From the NCBI GenBank assembly GCA_903873355.1, contig CAIQOG010000234.1, forward strand, positions 1 to 7,385: 7,385 bases of DNA, written 5' to 3'. The notes below the pieces were generated by a model, which was given only the letters and a program-made list of their open reading frames with translations, had not been told where the DNA came from and did not search any database. The position numbers were made by a program, and so were the translations under genes. Source of the DNA: an uncultured Bacteroidales bacterium (GTDB lineage: Bacteria; Bacteroidota; Bacteroidia; Bacteroidales; Paludibacteraceae). Below, piece by piece: positions 6,630 to 7,385 of the stretch (the first letter of the stretch is position 1; every line of letters begins with the position of its first letter).

Positions 6630-7229
6630 TCATAAACTGCAAAACACAGTTACAAGTAGTGGCACCATGAAATCCAGAAAAAAACCACTATAAATAGAAA
6701 CGATGGAGAATTCCTTTCCTGCAGTTCGTATTATAATTGGGAAAGTTGTGTCCATTGTCGTTGCTCCACCGGCTGCTATCGGTGATAAGTTTCCAAAATA
6801 ACGAACCATCTGTGGTGCAAAAAGTAGCGTTAGAATTTCACGTATAATGTTGGACAACAATGCAATCGTCCCAAGCTCAGCTCCTTTGCATTGAGTTATC
6901 AAAACACTTGATAATGAATAATATCCAAAGCCTGAACCAACAGCCAGCAAATCGGAAACCCGATGTTTAAAGAAAAATGCTATCAATAAAACTCCCAATA
7001 ATGTTCCAACAATTGTTGTGAGCGGTAGAAAAAGAATTCGTAAAGGCAGACGCTTAAACTGACTGACTGTATCGGGCTGATGACCAATACTGAACCCTAC
7101 TGAAAACATCAGGGCACACAACACATAAAAACTCACATCTGCATTGGCCCATGAATATGGAATCCAACGGAATATTCCAAGCAGTAAACCCGTTACAAAA
7201 AATGAAAGAATAATCAGACTTCCTTTCAT
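6630..7229 (-). CDS. lysO: Lysine exporter LysO, C-terminal half (DUF340)
   Basis: An inner-membrane transporter of the LysO (formerly YbjE) family, which exports lysine in E. coli. The 199 residues are very hydrophobic, with about five or six membrane segments (roughly 3-20, 33-50, 63-87, 95-112, 119-140, 175-197). Family motifs are clear: VGSGFGYYSLSSVLIT (97-112), KGAELGTIALLSNIIREIL (115-133), AGGATTMDTTFPII (153-166) and a C-terminus ending VTVFCSL. E. coli LysO is one chain of about 300 residues; here the N-terminal portion is encoded by the preceding gene, which overlaps it by 4 nt (ATGA). Substrate is inferred from the family only; no lysine gene is nearby. Confidence 0.9.
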   Translation of the reverse strand: MKGSLIILSFFVTGLLLGIFRWIPYSWANADVSFYVLCALMFSVGFSIGHQPDTVSQFKRLPLRILFLPLTTIVGTLLGVLLIAFFFKHRVSDLLAVGSGFGYYSLSSVLITQCKGAELGTIALLSNIIREILTLLFAPQMVRYFGNLSPIAAGGATTMDTTFPIIIRTAGKEFSIVSIYSGFFLDFMVPLLVTVFCSL

Positions 7230-7385
7230 TGCTTGTGATTTTTAATATTTCCCCACAACAATTTTGCAGCAATCATACTTCCCAACGTGGCTGCAATAGC
7301 TACAACTGCAGCTTCTAAACCCAAAACTGCAAATTTTCTTACAACTGTATCGTTCATACCAACTTCCACGCCAAGCAAAAACAAT
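7226..7385 (-). CDS. lysO: LysO N-terminal half (3' end only)
   Basis: The minus-strand frame is open to the window edge and gives 52 residues, from LFLLGVEVGMNDTVV to WGNIKNHKQ, ending at TGA. It has one visible end of a membrane segment (LLGVEVG) and a second hydrophobic helix (about residues 19-44). This matches the small DUF340/LysO N-terminal proteins (about 95-100 residues) that precede the larger half in Bacteroidota. The TGA overlaps the next ATG as ATGA, which suggests coupled translation of the two halves. The start and promoter lie outside the window. Confidence 0.8.
   Translation of the reverse strand, partial: LFLLGVEVGMNDTVVRKFAVLGLEAAVVAIAATLGSMIAAKLLWGNIKNHKQ

Noticed and set aside
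6613..6630. ATTTTT/AAAAAT hairpin at the end of lysO as a terminator
   Set aside because: The stem is only six A-T pairs and no T-tract follows it on the minus strand.
7054..7272. Minus-strand frame of 72 codons overlapping both LysO halves
   Set aside because: The two other frames here carry clear LysO homology, so this one is a by-product.
1..7385. CRISPR array, insertion sequence, tRNA or other RNA gene
   Set aside because: No regularly spaced repeats, transposase frames, terminal inverted repeats or tRNA-like folds were seen on either strand.

Overview
The window looks like ordinary chromosome from a Bacteroidota organism, most likely order Bacteroidales. The evidence is an AT-rich composition, starts without Shine-Dalgarno sequences, two TAnnTTTG-type -7 promoter boxes, a Smr-tailed protein of the DUF2027 type, a short Lys-type SerA, and a LysO transporter split over two genes. 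The genus cannot be fixed from the sequence; a Paludibacter- or Dysgonomonas-like lineage is only a guess.

Layout: positions 1-237 (+) hold the 3' end of a Smr-domain protein. Everything else is on the minus strand, so read from high to low coordinates. 7385-7226 is the end of the first LysO half and 7229-6630 the second half, overlapping by 4 nt. After a 164-nt leader region with a promoter box and two hairpins comes a GT4-type glycosyltransferase (6465-5341). A 134-nt gap precedes mutS (5206-2594), whose terminator is built into its own stop codon. A 200-nt gap with a strong -7 box leads to serC (2393-1322) and serA (1267-347). A long hairpin with a T-tract separates serA from the convergent Smr gene. 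No stretch over 300 nt lacks a gene.

How the genes work together: SerA oxidises 3-phosphoglycerate and SerC transaminates the product, the first two steps of serine synthesis. They form one operon with a terminator-like hairpin between the genes. The other units (lysine export, glycan synthesis, mismatch repair) have no obvious link to serine synthesis or to each other.

Most notable points: serC is broken by a single extra base that creates ATG-TAA-TAA in the middle of a conserved motif; this is a sequencing error or a recent mutation more likely than programmed frameshifting. SerA has Lys where most relatives have the catalytic His. Several hairpins sit where they could tune transcription. 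I found no convincing previously undescribed system, CRISPR array, mobile element or RNA gene.
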